Below are positions 12,166 through 24,955 of a stretch of 64,000 bases of DNA, in pieces (the first letter of the stretch is position 1; the number at the start of each line of letters is the position of its first letter). The notes beneath the pieces were generated by a model that saw only the letters and a program-made list of their open reading frames with translations, was not told the origin of the DNA and made no database searches. The stretch is from NCBI GenBank assembly GCA_963573385.1, contig CAUYLG010034868.1, positions 1 to 64,000 on the forward strand, in the 5' to 3' direction. The position numbers and the translations under genes were made by a program. The stretch comes from Cacajao melanocephalus. Its lineage: Eukaryota; Chordata; Mammalia; Primates; Pitheciidae.

Positions 12166-14795
12166 TTTTCTAAAAAAACAAAGGATTAGTTTATTTATTG
12201 GGATTTCTTGTTTTATTTATTTCTATGAAGTTCTTTCCAATGTAAGATTTTTCTTTCAAACTATGGGTCGGGCTATGGAGTCATGAATCTTAAATCCATC
12301 TTTGATGACAAATTACAAAAATGTTGAATAATTATTTAGATTGATTCAGTCAAATGAAGATGAATGCTCAAATATAACTTGTAGATACAAAAAGGTTATT
12401 AAGATATTTGCCATGAATTTCAGACACTAGAGAATTCGCTGGCAATATAACTGGTTATTGAGACTTCAGGAGTCTCCGAATCATTTGTGTTGAGTGATAC
12501 CCCATCATTGTATATGCACAAGAGGGAGTGGTGCTCTATTCTGGGGTGATCCAGGACAGCTTTCTGGAAGGATGAGGTTTGAACAGATGGATGGGATATG
12601 AGTTGTTGGTTAGGGGGGGTGGTCAAACCAGAATAAGGCAAACAGCAATCAGACCAGGATGTCTATGATGATAGTTAAAGCTCTCGTAACGTGTAAGCCA
12701 GAGAAAAGAGGCCAAGGAGAGCTATCTTAGAGTCAGTAGACTTATCCACAGATATTCTGTAGGAAAGAAATAATAAAAATTCATGGTCATGACAGAAAAG
12801 TAGATTTCCAAAGATTGGGAAATAGAAGGGATTCCTGAAGCAACGAGAGGTAGGCATAGATAACCTCAAAATTTTCTTTAATTTTCAAATCCTGTACAGG
12901 AGATAGGACTTACATTTCAATATCAGTTATGCTTGTTATATTGAAAGCAAGATGAGTGTAAAAAACACTTTTCCAGAGCTGTCTGGGTAGGGGAAATAGC
13001 AGTAATTTTTGCAAGTAGACAGTATCTTACTCACCTTAGTATTCCCAGCACATAGGACAGTGCCTTCTATAAAAAGACATTGAAAGTCTTTTTTGTTGTG
13101 AAGAAGAAACATCCTTGTAGTTTTTCTTTGTGATTCCCTGGTGACTTTAAATAATCACTTAGCCTCCTTGTATCTATCTATCCACCCATTATCTTTAAAA
13201 AAACTTTTTTAGTCCCCAGAGTAGAGTTACACCTCCCTTTTGGTTTACCTTATTGTTTTCCTCTTTATTCTCCATCTGCCTCACATTTTCATTCTCAGAG
13301 GCACCTACTCTAATGGGCCTGACATGTGTCTTTAGACAGTCTTATTTCTAAAATATAGAGTTACGTGTTTCAATTTGCAATAAATAGCATGAAGCATAGA
13401 TCTCATATTGTTTTTTGCCATAACACTGTTTGCATCTAGTTATGCAGTTCTTTGTGTTCTTCAGTATGCTAATTTCTAGCTGCAATGTAAATTTGGAAAG
13501 TTGTATTACATAGATGTTGATGTTCTACTTCTGTCCTTCCTAACTTGTCATTGCCTCATCCTATTTCTTTATTCTTTCCTAATCTCTGGTCTTCTAGAGC
13601 ACTCATTCTTTCTTCTGCTATACTCCTTCTGCCATTCAGCCCTCCTGCCAAGTTCTTCACTTCAGCTATTACATTTTTATGCCCAATTGCTGACATTGAT
13701 TTTTCTTCACAAATGGTTTTCTGTTTTACCTATCTAATGTCTTTCCTTATGTATTAAGATATGCTTTATTAACATATTAAATTTTTGGTCTGTCTAGTGC
13801 ATTAATTCTGCTTCCTCTGTATTTTAGTGTTGCTTGTGGTCAACAGTTGTCGTTTATCCCTGTGAGTTAATGTTCCCTTGGGATGTCAGTAACTTTGACT
13901 GGTATGTTGGGGATAGGAAAGCCAGTGCTCTAACTTCCCCCTTCTGTGTGAGTTAGGGAGAGTACCCCAAAGTGCAGAGGACTTCTTTTGCTACAATTAA
14001 GATCAACCGTTTTCATTTGCATTCCAACCCCCTCTCCCTGTACCACACACGCAAAAAAGTATGCCCCTTAGATGACCTTCCAGTGATTGGATTCTGAACC
14101 TTGCTTTTATCCCTGACCTATTTCACTGGGTGGTATTCTACGCAGCTCATACGGTGGAGAGTTGGCGTGGGCACATGAAAAAACAGATCAGTTTGCTTAA
14201 CTCTCTAATATCAACTATTCATCTAATTAGATTCCCGTGGAATCCTGTTTTTTCTCTCTTACTGGTACTAGACTGAAAGTACTATTTTCTATCCTAAAAA
14301 GTTACAAAGATGAGCAATTACCAGGGAGATGAGGTGAGAAAGCATCACACTTAAAAATTTCTCCCCTGGCATGTCTCCTGTCTATGACATCCAACTTTAT
14401 TGTATCTAGACAGCCATGTGCCCTGAGACGCAACCACCTTTTGGCTCTGACAGAAAGGTTCTGTGATCTACAAAACCTTACTTTCACTTTACAGAAAGAA
14501 ACAGCTATATAATTTGGGGGGCCCAGTGCAAACTAAAATTATGGAAAGTTTTCTTAAAATATTATTGAGAATTTTAGTATAGTGACAGCAGAGCATTAAA
14601 CCAGGCATGGGGCATTTTAAACATATGCTCTGTGTGATTGCACAGGTCAGCTGACCATGAAGCCAGTCCTATATACAATGTTAGGATTTCTGGATAGACT
14701 TAGCATCCTTTACTGGATAGATATTTTCCTTAGCCACTTTATTAACATCTTCCCACCTGAATTAGCAGGCTTTCTAAAACAAACCAAACCAAAAG

Positions 14796-14798
<3 letters not shown>
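12166..14798. other. Intronic stretch, possible old L1-like piece at 13500-13900
   Basis: No exon was recognized. The T-rich segment around 13500-13900 (gagcactcattctttcttct, ttttatgcccaattgctgac) vaguely resembles antisense old L1 sequence, but I cannot align it firmly. The rest is unassigned. Confidence 0.35.

Positions 14799-14850
<52 letters not shown>
14799..14850. repeat. (CA)n microsatellite, 26 units
   Basis: Pure CA run of 52 bp ending before gagattag. Likely highly variable in length. Confidence 0.98.
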
Positions 14851-14853
<3 letters not shown>

Positions 14854-15114
14854 ATTAGATTACAGAAAAGGGAATTACAATGACAAAATGTTTATAGTTC
14901 TATATTCTTTTTCTTCCCCGTACCCCAAAACAGAATATGTTCTGGAAGCAATGCAATACCTAGAAGTTGACTATAATTTCTACTTGGTTGCATCTGCATG
15001 GAGAAAAACAGGTTGAAATCCCTGCTATGTGACTCACTATGTAACCTTGGGTACATTACATCTCTATGAGCCTCACTTTCCTTACCTGTAAGATGGAGCC
15101 GTGAACATTCAATT

Positions 15115-15129
15115 AGAAAATGTTTGTGA
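15115..15129 (+). repeat. L1 target-site duplication, left copy
   Basis: agaaaatgtttgtga, identical to 18693-18707 at the other end of the L1. Confidence 0.93.
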
Positions 15130-18100
15130 CAATAATAGTGGGAGACTTCAATTCTCTACTGACAGTATTAGAGAGATAATAAAGGCAGAAAATTAACAAA
15201 GATGTTCAAAACCTGAATTCAACATTGGACCAAATAGATATGTTAAGCATCTACAGAACTCTTCATCCCAAAACTACAGAATATACATTATTCTCATCAC
15301 CACATGGCACATACTATAAAATTGATCACATAATTGGAAATAAAACAATCCTCAGCAAATGCAAAAGAACTGAAATCATGCCAAACACACTCTTAGACTG
15401 CAGCCCAATGAAAATAGAAGTCAAGACAAGGAAAATCACTTAAGACCATGCAATTACATGAAAATTAAACTACAGGCTCCTGAGTGACTTTTGGGTAAAC
15501 AGTGAAATTAAGAAAAAAATCAAAAATTTCTTTGAAACTAATGAGAACAAAGATACAACATACTAGAATCTCTGGGACACAGCTAAGGCAGTGTTAAGAG
15601 GGAAATTCATTGCACTAAATGCCCAACATTTACTGTTCTCCCCTAAATATCATTCTAACATCAAAAAGTCACAAAGATCTCAAACTAACAACCTAATATC
15701 ACAACAGAAAGAATTAGAGAAGCAAGAACAAATCAACCCTAAAGCTAGCGGAAGACAAGAAGTAACCAAACACAGCTGAACTGAAAGAAATGAAGACAGG
15801 AAAAACATTCAAAAGATCAATGAATCCAGAAGTTTTTTTAATAACTTAATAAGATAGATAGGCTGCTAGCTAGTATAATAAAGGAGAAAAGAAAGAAGAT
15901 CCAAATAAACATCGTTAGAAATAATGGAGGGAATGTTACCACTGACCCCTCAGAAATAAAAGTAACCATCAGAAACTACAACAGCCACTTCTATACAGAC
16001 CTAAAAGAGATGGATACATTCCTAGACATATATACCTCTCAAGACCGAACCATGAAGAAGTTGATTCTCAGAACAGACCAATAATGAGCTCCAAAATTGA
16101 ATCAATGATAAATAGCCTACCCACAAAAAAAAAAAGCCTAAGACTGGATGGATTCATAACCAAATTCCACCAGAGGTACAAAGAAGAGCTGGAATCATTC
16201 TTACAAAAACTATTCCCAAAAATGGAGAAGGACTCCTCCCCAACTCATTCTATGAGGCCAGCATCATCCTGATACCAAAAAATGAAAACCAGGCCAATAC
16301 CTTTGATGAAGATTAATGCAAAAATCTTCAACAAAACACTTACAAACCAAATTGAAAAGCACATCAAAAAGCTAGTCCACCACGATCAAGTAGACTTCAT
16401 CCCTGGGATGCAAGGTTGGTTCAACATATGCAAATCAATAAATGTGATTCATTGCATAAACATAACTAAAGACATAAACTACATTATTTTCTTAATAGAT
16501 GCAGAAAAAGCTTTCAATAATATTAAGCACACTTTCATTCTAAAAACCCTCAATAAACTATGTATTGAAAGAACATACCTCCAAATAATAAGAGCCGTCT
16601 ATGACAAATCCACAGCCAAAAATATACCAAATGGGTAAATGCTGGCCTTTCCCTTGAAAACTGGTACAAGATCAAAATGCCCTCTTTCACCACTCTTATT
16701 CAACATAGTATTGGAAGTCCTAGCCAGAACAATTAGGCAAGAGAAAGAAATAAAGTGCATCCAAATAGGAAGAGAGACAGTCTAACTATCTCTTTGCAGA
16801 TGACATGATTCTATATCTAGAAAACCCCATAGTCTCAGCCAAAGCTCCTTCAACAGATACCTTCAGCAAAGTTTCAGGATACAAAATCAATGTACAGAAA
16901 TAATTATCCTTCCTATACACCAGCAACAGCCAAGCCAAGAACCAAATCAGAAAGGCAATCCCATTTGCAGCTGCCACACAAAAAAATAAATTCCTAGGAA
17001 TACAGCTCACAAGGGAGGTGAAAAGTCTCTACAGTGAAAATTAGAAAACCCTGCCCAAAGAAAGCACAGAAGACACAAACAAATGGAGAAACATTCCATG
17101 CTCATGGTTAGGAAGAATCAATATCATTAAAATGACTATACTGCACAAAACAATTTACAGATTCAATGCTGTTCTTATCAAAGTAATGATGACATTCTTT
17201 ACAGAACTAGGGAAATCTATTTTAAAATTCATAAAAGACCAAAGGAGCCAAGGCAATCCTAAACAAAAGGAACAAAGCTGGAAGCATTATGTTACCAAAC
17301 TTCAAACTATACTGCAGAGCTGTAACCAAAACGGCATCTAGTACAAAAACAGGCACATAGATCAATGAAACAGAATAGGGAGCCCAGAAATAAGGCCACA
17401 AACCTATGACCATCTGATCTTCAAAAGAGCTGATAAAAACAAGTGATGAGGTCAAGACTTCCCATTCAATAAATGCTGGAATAATTGACTAGCCATATGC
17501 AGAAGATTAAATGTGGACCCTTCCTTATTACCATATGCAAAAATCAACTCAAGATGGGTTAAGGACTTAAATGTAAAACCCAAAAGTATAAAAACCCTGA
17601 AAGACAACCTAGGCAATACCATCCTAGACATAGGAATAGGCAAAGATTTCATGACAAAGACGCCAAAAACAATTGCAACAAAGCAAAAATTGACAAGTGG
17701 GATCTCATTAAACTGAAGAGCTTCTGCACAGCAAAAGAAGCTATCAACAGAGTAAACAGACAGCCTATAAAATGAGAGAAAATATTTATAAACTATGCAT
17801 CTGACAAAGGTCTAATATCCAGCATCTATAAGGAGCTTAAATTTACAAGAGAAAAACAACTCCATTACAAAGTGGGCAAAGGACATGAACAGACACTTCT
17901 CAAAAGAAGATGTACATGTAGCCAACAAACATGAAAAAAAGCTCAATATCACTGATTATTGGAGAAATGCAAATGAAAACCACAATGAGATATCATCTCA
18001 CACCAGTCTGAATGACTATAATTAAAAAGTCAAAAAACAACAGATGCTGGTAAAGTTGCAGAGAAAAAGGAACACATACACTGTTGATGGGAGTGTGTAA

Positions 18101-18460
18101 ATCACAGTATGGAGACTCCTCAAAGCTAAAAGCAGAACTACCATTCAACCCAGCAACCCCATTACTGGGCATATATCCAGAGGAATATAAATCATTCTAC
18201 CATAAAGACAATGCATGTGAATGCTCACTGTAGCACTATTCACAACAATAAAGACATAAAATGATCCTAAATGCCCATCAATGACAGATTGGTAAAGAAA
18301 ATGTGCTATATATACACCATGGAATACTATGCAGCCATAAAAAAGAATGAGATCATGTCTTTTGCATGAACATGGATAGAGCTGGAAGCTATTATCTAGC
18401 AAGCTAATGCAGGAACAGAAAACAAAATACTGCATGTTTTCACATATAAGTGAGAGCTAA
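15130..18460 (+). pseudogene. L1 ORF2 remnant (endonuclease end, reverse transcriptase, C-terminal region)
   Basis: ORF2p is the L1 endonuclease/reverse transcriptase. Here the N-terminal ~135 residues are missing. Recognizable pieces in order: the GDFN/IYRTLHPKTTEYTLF and IDHIIGNK endonuclease parts (15130-15360), [12 protein letters not shown] (about 16110), [17 protein letters not shown] (16378-16430), the catalytic FADD at 16793-16804, [17 protein letters not shown] (17540-17600), and MEYYAAIKK near 18320-18345. The open frame is cut into pieces of about 60-120 codons by stops and frameshifts, so no product is expected. The 3' UTR follows from about 18461. Confidence 0.9.
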
Positions 18461-18692
18461 ATGATGAGCACTTGTGAACACAAAGAAGAAAACAACAGAC
18501 ACTGGGGTCTGCTTTAGGGTGGAGAGTGGGAGAAGGAAGAGGAGTAGAAAAGGTAACTATTGGGGACTGGGCTTAATACCTGAGTGATGAAATAACCTGT
18601 ACAGCAGACTCCCGTGACACGAGTTTACCTATGTAACAAACCTTCACTGTATCCCTGAACATAAAATAAAAGTTAATTTAAAAAAAAGAAGA
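15130..18692 (+). mobile_element. L1, 5'-truncated, sense to CCDC141, with perfect target duplication
   Basis: The copy starts inside ORF2 near the endonuclease GDFN motif and runs through reverse transcriptase, C-terminal domain, 3' UTR and a short A-rich tail. Both ends are defined by a perfect 15-bp duplication, agaaaatgtttgtga, at 15115-15129 and 18693-18707. The insertion point tt|agaa fits the L1 endonuclease preference. It is about 3.56 kb long. Dispersed stops and frameshifts show it is long dead. A primate-age L1 (L1P class) is likely; the subfamily is not resolved. Confidence 0.93.
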
Positions 18693-18707
18693 AGAAAATG
18701 TTTGTGA
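18693..18707 (+). repeat. L1 target-site duplication, right copy
   Basis: Second copy of the 15-bp duplication, directly after the A-rich L1 tail. Confidence 0.93.
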
Positions 18708-19391
18708 AAGCATCCACATTTTAGTAGTGGCTCCAAAAATAGTATTTTATTTCCCGCCCATAGTATAAACTTCCAAAGAGTTTTCATCTGTGGTTTTTCA
18801 ACAATCTAATTTCTCGTTCATGGAAAAGAAATTCAATTTTATATGTCCTTAAATAGTAAGCAGCATATTATGTCTTGGACTTTTGTTTGGGTGTGAATAT
18901 GAGGCACGGAATAGGAAATGTTTCTTTCAAAGAAGATTTAACATAGAAATTCATCATCAAGCAGGGGATTCATTAGTGAAGCTCATGTAAATAATCTGGT
19001 AACACAGACAAAGCAGGTATTCTTTGCTACACATAGCTAAATTCAACAGCAGGAAGCTAGTGTATATGGCTTGTTAGTCTACTCAGTAAGTTCTTTCTAA
19101 ATAAACTTTGAAAATGTCTCTATTATTTCTTACTGGAATACATTCAGAGCAAGAAGTACAGCAACTTTCATAGCTCTTAATAAATGTGATACTTTATTCA
19201 GAACGTGTTGAAATAAATGAACTAAAGGATTTTTAAATATGACATTTGGCTATGAGTAATTGTTTTAAATTATACTTTCTTTACATGAAAATATGAAAAT
19301 TCTTTTTTCTTTTGCAAATGTGAGAGATAAAAAAAATAGTAGACATGGATGATTATAAATTATCCTTTGGTATAAAACCTTAGATACCCTT
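18708..19391. other. Intronic stretch, nothing recognized
   Basis: Unique-looking AT-rich sequence between an L1 and an Alu. No exon or known repeat was seen. Confidence 0.45.
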
Positions 19392-19690
<299 letters not shown>

Positions 19691-19954
19691 CTTAGTACTC
19701 TTAGATTGTGTTATAAATCAACATGATTCCCCAAAACTTGAATTCAACCTTTGAAACTCAAATTTGTTGTAGGATATATTAAAATATTATGCAAACAAAT
19801 ACTTGCTAATTTTTTTTTTCTTTTGAGGAGACATAATCATTCCTTCTCTTACACATCAGAAATAATGTTCATATAAAAGAACTCTGTGCTTCTATAGCTT
19901 CAACTCATGGTTAAGCTCAGGCCCTTTGTAGTTAGTACCATGGGGGGATGTGTG
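19691..19954. other. Intronic stretch, nothing recognized
   Basis: No known repeat or exon was seen in this short interval. Confidence 0.4.
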
Positions 19955-20081
19955 GATTAGTGCTTCTCAACTCTGGCTGCACACTGGAGTCGCCTGGGGG
20001 ATGCTGAAAAAGTACGATGTCTGCATCTCATTCCCAGAGATTCTATGTAGGTTCTGGTGGGCATCAGGCTTAAAAAAAAAA
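19955..20081 (+). mobile_element. MER5-type hAT-Charlie fragment
   Basis: agtgcttctcaactctggctgc followed by ctggagtcgcctggggga matches the left part of MER5-type non-autonomous hAT elements. Confidence 0.6.
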
Positions 20082-20594
20082 TGTCATCTTAAAATGTTGG
20101 ACTTTCTGTTAAAAAAAGAAATCTAGATGTCCTGTTTCTTTTAAAAAACTGAAAGATCTGGCATTATCGGACTCATCTTCCCACATAGACATAGTGACTC
20201 TTGGCTGGAGCCCAGTAATACCTGTTTCCTTTAGAAAAAGCATGTGCACATCAGTTTGCCACAGTCTTTATTTTGCCACCATCCCTCATAACCTACCTCC
20301 CTCCTACTCTTGCTTCATTCATTCATATTATGTGCCTGGCTCCTGTAAACATTTGGATTTGAGACCAGATGGGCAATGAAATATCATCTAAGCAAAGTAT
20401 AGCTTAAACTGATTTTCATTTTAGGAGATTACCTTGGAAACAATGGGAATGGCAGTAATGGGAAAGAGGGAGACAGAAGACAGAAAATCACTTAAGAAAG
20501 TATTGTGGTTTTGAATGGGAGTGACTTTAGGAAGGTCATGATGTCTTTCGAGATAGAGGTTATTAATCTCCCTCTATAAGGCTTAAAGGAAACT

Positions 20595-20762
20595 TACAGC
20601 CTTGTTATTCAAGGTGTGACTCCCAGAGAGCAACAGCAGCATCAGAGAGTTATTAGAGATTTAGAATCTCAAATTCACCCATCACACCTATTGAATGAGG
20701 CTGTGTGTTAACAGATTCCTCAAGAGGCTTTGTATTCATGCTAAAATTTAAGAGGCACCAAA
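20595..20762 (+). mobile_element. MER5A-like hAT-Charlie fragment
   Basis: aaggtgtgactcccagagag, then cagcagcatcagagagttat, then attgaatgaggctgtg, and ctaaaatttaagaggcacc at the end: the ordered features of MER5A, degraded. Confidence 0.65.
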
Positions 20763-20832
20763 TAGGACATTTTGCCTATGTGTTTCATGTATGTTCATGT
20801 CCCTTTTAATTTTTATTGATGACCATTGATCT

Positions 20833-20889
20833 GCCCTCCTCAGCCTCCGAAAGTGCTGGGATTACAAGCGTGAGTCACCACACCTGGCC
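20833..20889 (-). mobile_element. Alu head fragment
   Basis: Only about 57 bp remain, from gatctgccctcctcagcc to cacacctggcc, the antisense 5' end of an Alu. Confidence 0.8.
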
Positions 20890-20949
20890 ATATATTAACA
20901 GTTCTTAGCACAATGCCTGGCACAACAAAAACACAACATAATATGGGCT

Positions 20950-22330
20950 TTAAGAAAATAATGGTAAAGTAAATGTTACATAAAATTTATCATTAGTGGC
21001 ATTTAGTAAATTCACAGTATTGTGTAATTATCATGGCTACCTAGTTCAGAATATTTTCATAACTCCAAAAAGAAACACCATACCCATTAAGCAGTCAATC
21101 TTCATTCCTCTCTCTCCTCAGCCCCTGACAACCACTAATCTGCTTTCTGTGTCCATGTATTAATGTATTCTGGAAATATCATTCAATGAAATAATACTTA
21201 ATGGCTTTTTGTGTCTGAATGTTTTTTACTCTGAATGTTTTTCAGGTCTATCCATGTTGTAGCATGTATTTAAACTTGCTTTTTATGGCTGAATAATATT
21301 CCATGGTATGGATATACCACCTTTCATTTATCCATTCATCAGTTGATAGACATTTGAGTTGTTTTCACCTTTTGTCTAGAGTTAATAGTGCGGCTATGAA
21401 CATCTATGAATATGTTTTTAAATACCTCTTTCAATTCTTTTGGGTGATACCTAGGAGTAAAATTGCTATATCATGTGTTATTTCTATGTTTAACTTACTG
21501 AGAAATTACTATTTTTCCATAGCAGCTGCTCTGTTTCACATTTCTACCAGAAAGACACAAGATTCCAATTTTTCTACATTCTCTCCAGCACTTGTTATTT
21601 TTCATTTTGTTTGATTTTTTATAGTTGTCTTAGTCTGCATGAAGTGCTAGTTCATTGTGATTCTTATTTGCATTTCCCGAATAACTAATCATGTTGCAGC
21701 TCTTTCATTTACTGGCTGCCTATTTGTATATCTTCCTTGAAAAAATGTCTGTTCAAGTCCCTTGACCATAATGTTCTTTCATAAGTAAAAGTTTTGATTT
21801 TGAGAAAGTTTAATTTATCTATCTTAAATTTTTGCTTATGTTTTTGGTGTCATATCTAAGAAACCATCACGAAATCCAAAATTATAAAATTTTATTCCTT
21901 ATGTTTTCTTCTAATAATTTGATGGCTTTAGTGTATATATTTAGATCTTTGTTCCATTTTGAGTTAATTTTTATGTATGGTGGAGATAAGGGTCTAACTT
22001 CATTAGTTTGCATGTGGGTATTCACAATTTGTTGGAAAAAATATTCTTTCACTGTTGAATGACTTTGGCACACTCACTGAAAATTAATTGACCTCAGATG
22101 TGTGGGTTTATTTTTGGACTTTTACTTCTATTCTATAAATCTATATGTCTATCCTTATGCCAGTATGCCACACTGCTTTGATTTCTGTAGGATTGTTGGA
22201 AGTTTTAAGATCTGGAAGTGTAAGTTCTCTAATTTTGTTCTTATTTATCAAGACTGTTTTGGCTATTCAGGGTCCTTTGTCATTCCACATTAATATTAAC
22301 CTGTATAAAGAAGCTGACTCTTCTCCTATT
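20950..22330 (-). mobile_element. Old L1 (L1M type), ORF2 C-terminus and 3' UTR
   Basis: On the minus strand the right part encodes the ORF2 C-terminal region (YIKINSKWNKDLN, IKLLEENI at about 21890-22000) with many breaks. The left part is 3' UTR (gacaaccactaatctgctttc at 21126, ggctgaataatattccatgg at 21288). An Alu head fragment precedes its 3' end. High divergence suggests a pre-primate or early primate insertion. Confidence 0.83.
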
Positions 22331-23934
22331 TGAACTTTCATTACCTCCCCAAATTCCTTCACCAAAAGTATGTGAAAAAATTATAAAATCACTATAAAAT
22401 ATATTGCTTCAGTAAATCAGCTCACATATCTGATGATTACAAAGAAAATCAATAAAAGGAAAGAGTCTGTTTTATAATGTTTCATCTCATTTAAAAAATA
22501 AAGTGGGGTCTGAATCTGAAATGTCTCAAGGCAGAAATTGAGTTCTTCAAAGAATACGACACCTGCATCAGAGCATTTCAATTCCCCTGTCTTCATTTTA
22601 GTGAATAATTTGTTTTACTTGTCTGATTCTTTAATGAACTTTCCAATTAAAAGCAGATGTCATTTTTCACAGAACATTAATTAGAAATCATTTTATTACT
22701 AACAGGCAAAATATATACAAATAGTATTGAATTTTCCGGCAAGCATTGGGGATGTTCACATAATGATGGGATTTTCTAGCCTTAATTTGCAGCTCAATTG
22801 AAAGCTTAGTGAATCCTATGTTTCAATTTCCAAGGGAAATTTGAATTTAGAAAATCTCTCAGAAATATTTATGCCCATCTAAGAAAGGGCTCAGTTAAGA
22901 AAACAAATAAAGGACATGTGCTCTATGATCTATGATCATGAGCTTTAAAACTACCTGCTGTTACTTTGCTTACCAAATTTTTACCAGCTCGTTAAGTTTA
23001 AATGCTGAGAAAAGTATTTTTAGTTTTGACTTTTACAAAAATTTTTCATATATCTTTTTTTTTTCCTGGTATTTGTCAGCCTTTAAATAACATGTCCCGG
23101 AAAGCATGGCTTTTTACAGTTAATACTATTATATTGCATGGTTTTCTGCTATCATGATAATAACAGTGAAATTGAATCTACTTTAAGTGAACACCTGAGA
23201 GGACTTCTTAAACCTTAACACAGTCGATCCCTGAATCACCTACAACTTTCCTGTGCTAATTGAGCCATTCAGTGACTTATTTAATTCACGTTCCTTGACT
23301 TTCTTTACTCCAAAGGCCTATTTTCAGCTAGCTTCAGCTTCCCACTCCTGTGTCAACCATACTTTGTTATATGACATCACCCAAAGCTGCTCTCATAATA
23401 CACTCCCTTCCTTCTCTCTCTTCCTGGCCTCTGTTCTTGTGCTACTCAGCGTGGACCACTAGGGCTGTTGTGAATAAACTCAGTCACTGATTTCTCCTTT
23501 TCTTCCTAATTCTGAAACGAGATGAAGCAATTAGCATAGTTTTTCTGATTGGTTCTATTTAAAATGTAATGTATCTGTTACCAGTTAGCCTTACAAATCC
23601 CTTTATTTATCATCTGTTAATTCCCTGCTCCATTCTCCGTAACAACTAGTCCAAAACTTTCGTGTTCTTTTAAAATTCTCAACCACCCTGGGGCCAGGCT
23701 TTAACTAACCTTAAAGTCGCTTAGTCACACAGAGTGAAATTGCTTGTTCTTTTCTTCTCTGCCCAAAGTTTTTGTCTTTCCCTTGATTCTCACTTTTACT
23801 TCTCTTTCCCCTATTTCCAGGAAAAACGGATCCTATTCTAGATCCCACTAGTTCAATCTCCTATTCATTTTATATCGCTCTTCATTCTTAATGACTCATA
23901 TTTCTGTCACCCTTCATTCCCCACCTCATCTCAA
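22331..23934. other. Intronic stretch, nothing firmly recognized
   Basis: No exon or firm repeat was recognized. The pyrimidine-rich part from about 23220 may be a very old LINE fragment, but this is not supported well enough to name. Confidence 0.4.
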
Positions 23935-24235
23935 CTCCTTGTTTGCCTAGGTAACTCCCACAGCTTGTCTGAGGTCTCAGCTCAAACATCACTTCCTATA
24001 GGAAACGCTTATTAATTCTCCAGACCCCGTTAGCTCCATTTCTCTATGATCCACAATTGTCCTCCACATCTTGCTAACAGCGACCCCTGTGCTTCAGTGC
24101 TCTGGCTCGGGCTGTCTCTTCTGCTTGGGATGTGGGTCATTCTCCCTAGCCCAACTCTGTGCTTACCAGCTGAAATCCCTGCACATATTTAAGACCCAGT
24201 AAGATGGCTTCTCAGATACCCTAAAGCAGAAACTG
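23935..24235 (+). mobile_element. L2-like LINE fragment
   Basis: ctgaggtctcagctcaaacatcacttcctat and a later gctgtctcttctgcttggga resemble the L2 3' region, but the two pieces appear rearranged. Confidence 0.45.
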
Positions 24236-24644
24236 ATTTCACTTTCTGCTACACACTTGTTTTGTTTTCCATTTGAGCTTGTGTTCATAAAAGGTGCTGA
24301 ATAATGCTTTTTAGATGGTTCCACATTCAGCGTAGGAGAGTTATGGAATGCCCATCCCAGTATCATTTGCAGCTGGTTCACAGATTATTGAGTATGGAAT
24401 GAGTGTCCTGTGTATGTACTTAGTGGTGAACTGAAAACCAGAGTCTGCAAAAAGATGAGTCGAAAAAATTCTAGGTTTCAGTGGATTTTGTTAGAAGACA
24501 AGTGATTTCTTTTATACCATTAGAGGTAGGGTTTTTTTCCTATAATAGAGTGCATAGATATTATAAATATGGTTACAAAAATTTTACAAGGAAGGTTAAA
24601 ATAAGCATATGGGCATATAGACAATTTTGGGAAAGAAAAACCTG
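24236..24644. other. Intronic stretch, nothing recognized
   Basis: No exon or known repeat was seen. Confidence 0.4.
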
Positions 24645-24955
24645 ATCATATTTTTTTTTTATCTTTTCTTAGCTTTTTTCTTTAAAGTGATACATTATAA
24701 CTGTACATATTTGTGGGGGTACATAGTGATGTTTCAATACATATAATATAAGTATGTATATAAGATTGAGCTAATTATCAAATCTATCATCTCATACATT
24801 TATCATTTCTCTGTATTGGGAACATTCAATATCTTTTCTTCTAGCTATTTGGAAATATATGTTATAGTCATTCTGCAGTGTTATAGCACATTAGAACTTA
24901 TTCCTTATATCCAGCTGTAATTTTAGATCCTTTCCCTTTTAAATTAGTGGCCCCT
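24645..24955 (-). mobile_element. L1 3' UTR fragment
   Basis: Antisense L1 3' UTR phrases are in order: tatttgtgggggtacatagtg, then ttatcatttctctgtattggg, then agaacttattccttatatcc. Only the 3' UTR is present. Confidence 0.72.

Noticed and set aside
14657..15016. 119-codon ORF that reads through the CA repeat
   Set aside because: Its length comes from the CA microsatellite (translated as Thr-His repeats); not a gene.
16282..16638. 118-codon ORF that could be taken for a host gene
   Set aside because: Its translation is the L1 reverse transcriptase region (HHDQ...[11 protein letters not shown]); part of the L1 remnant.
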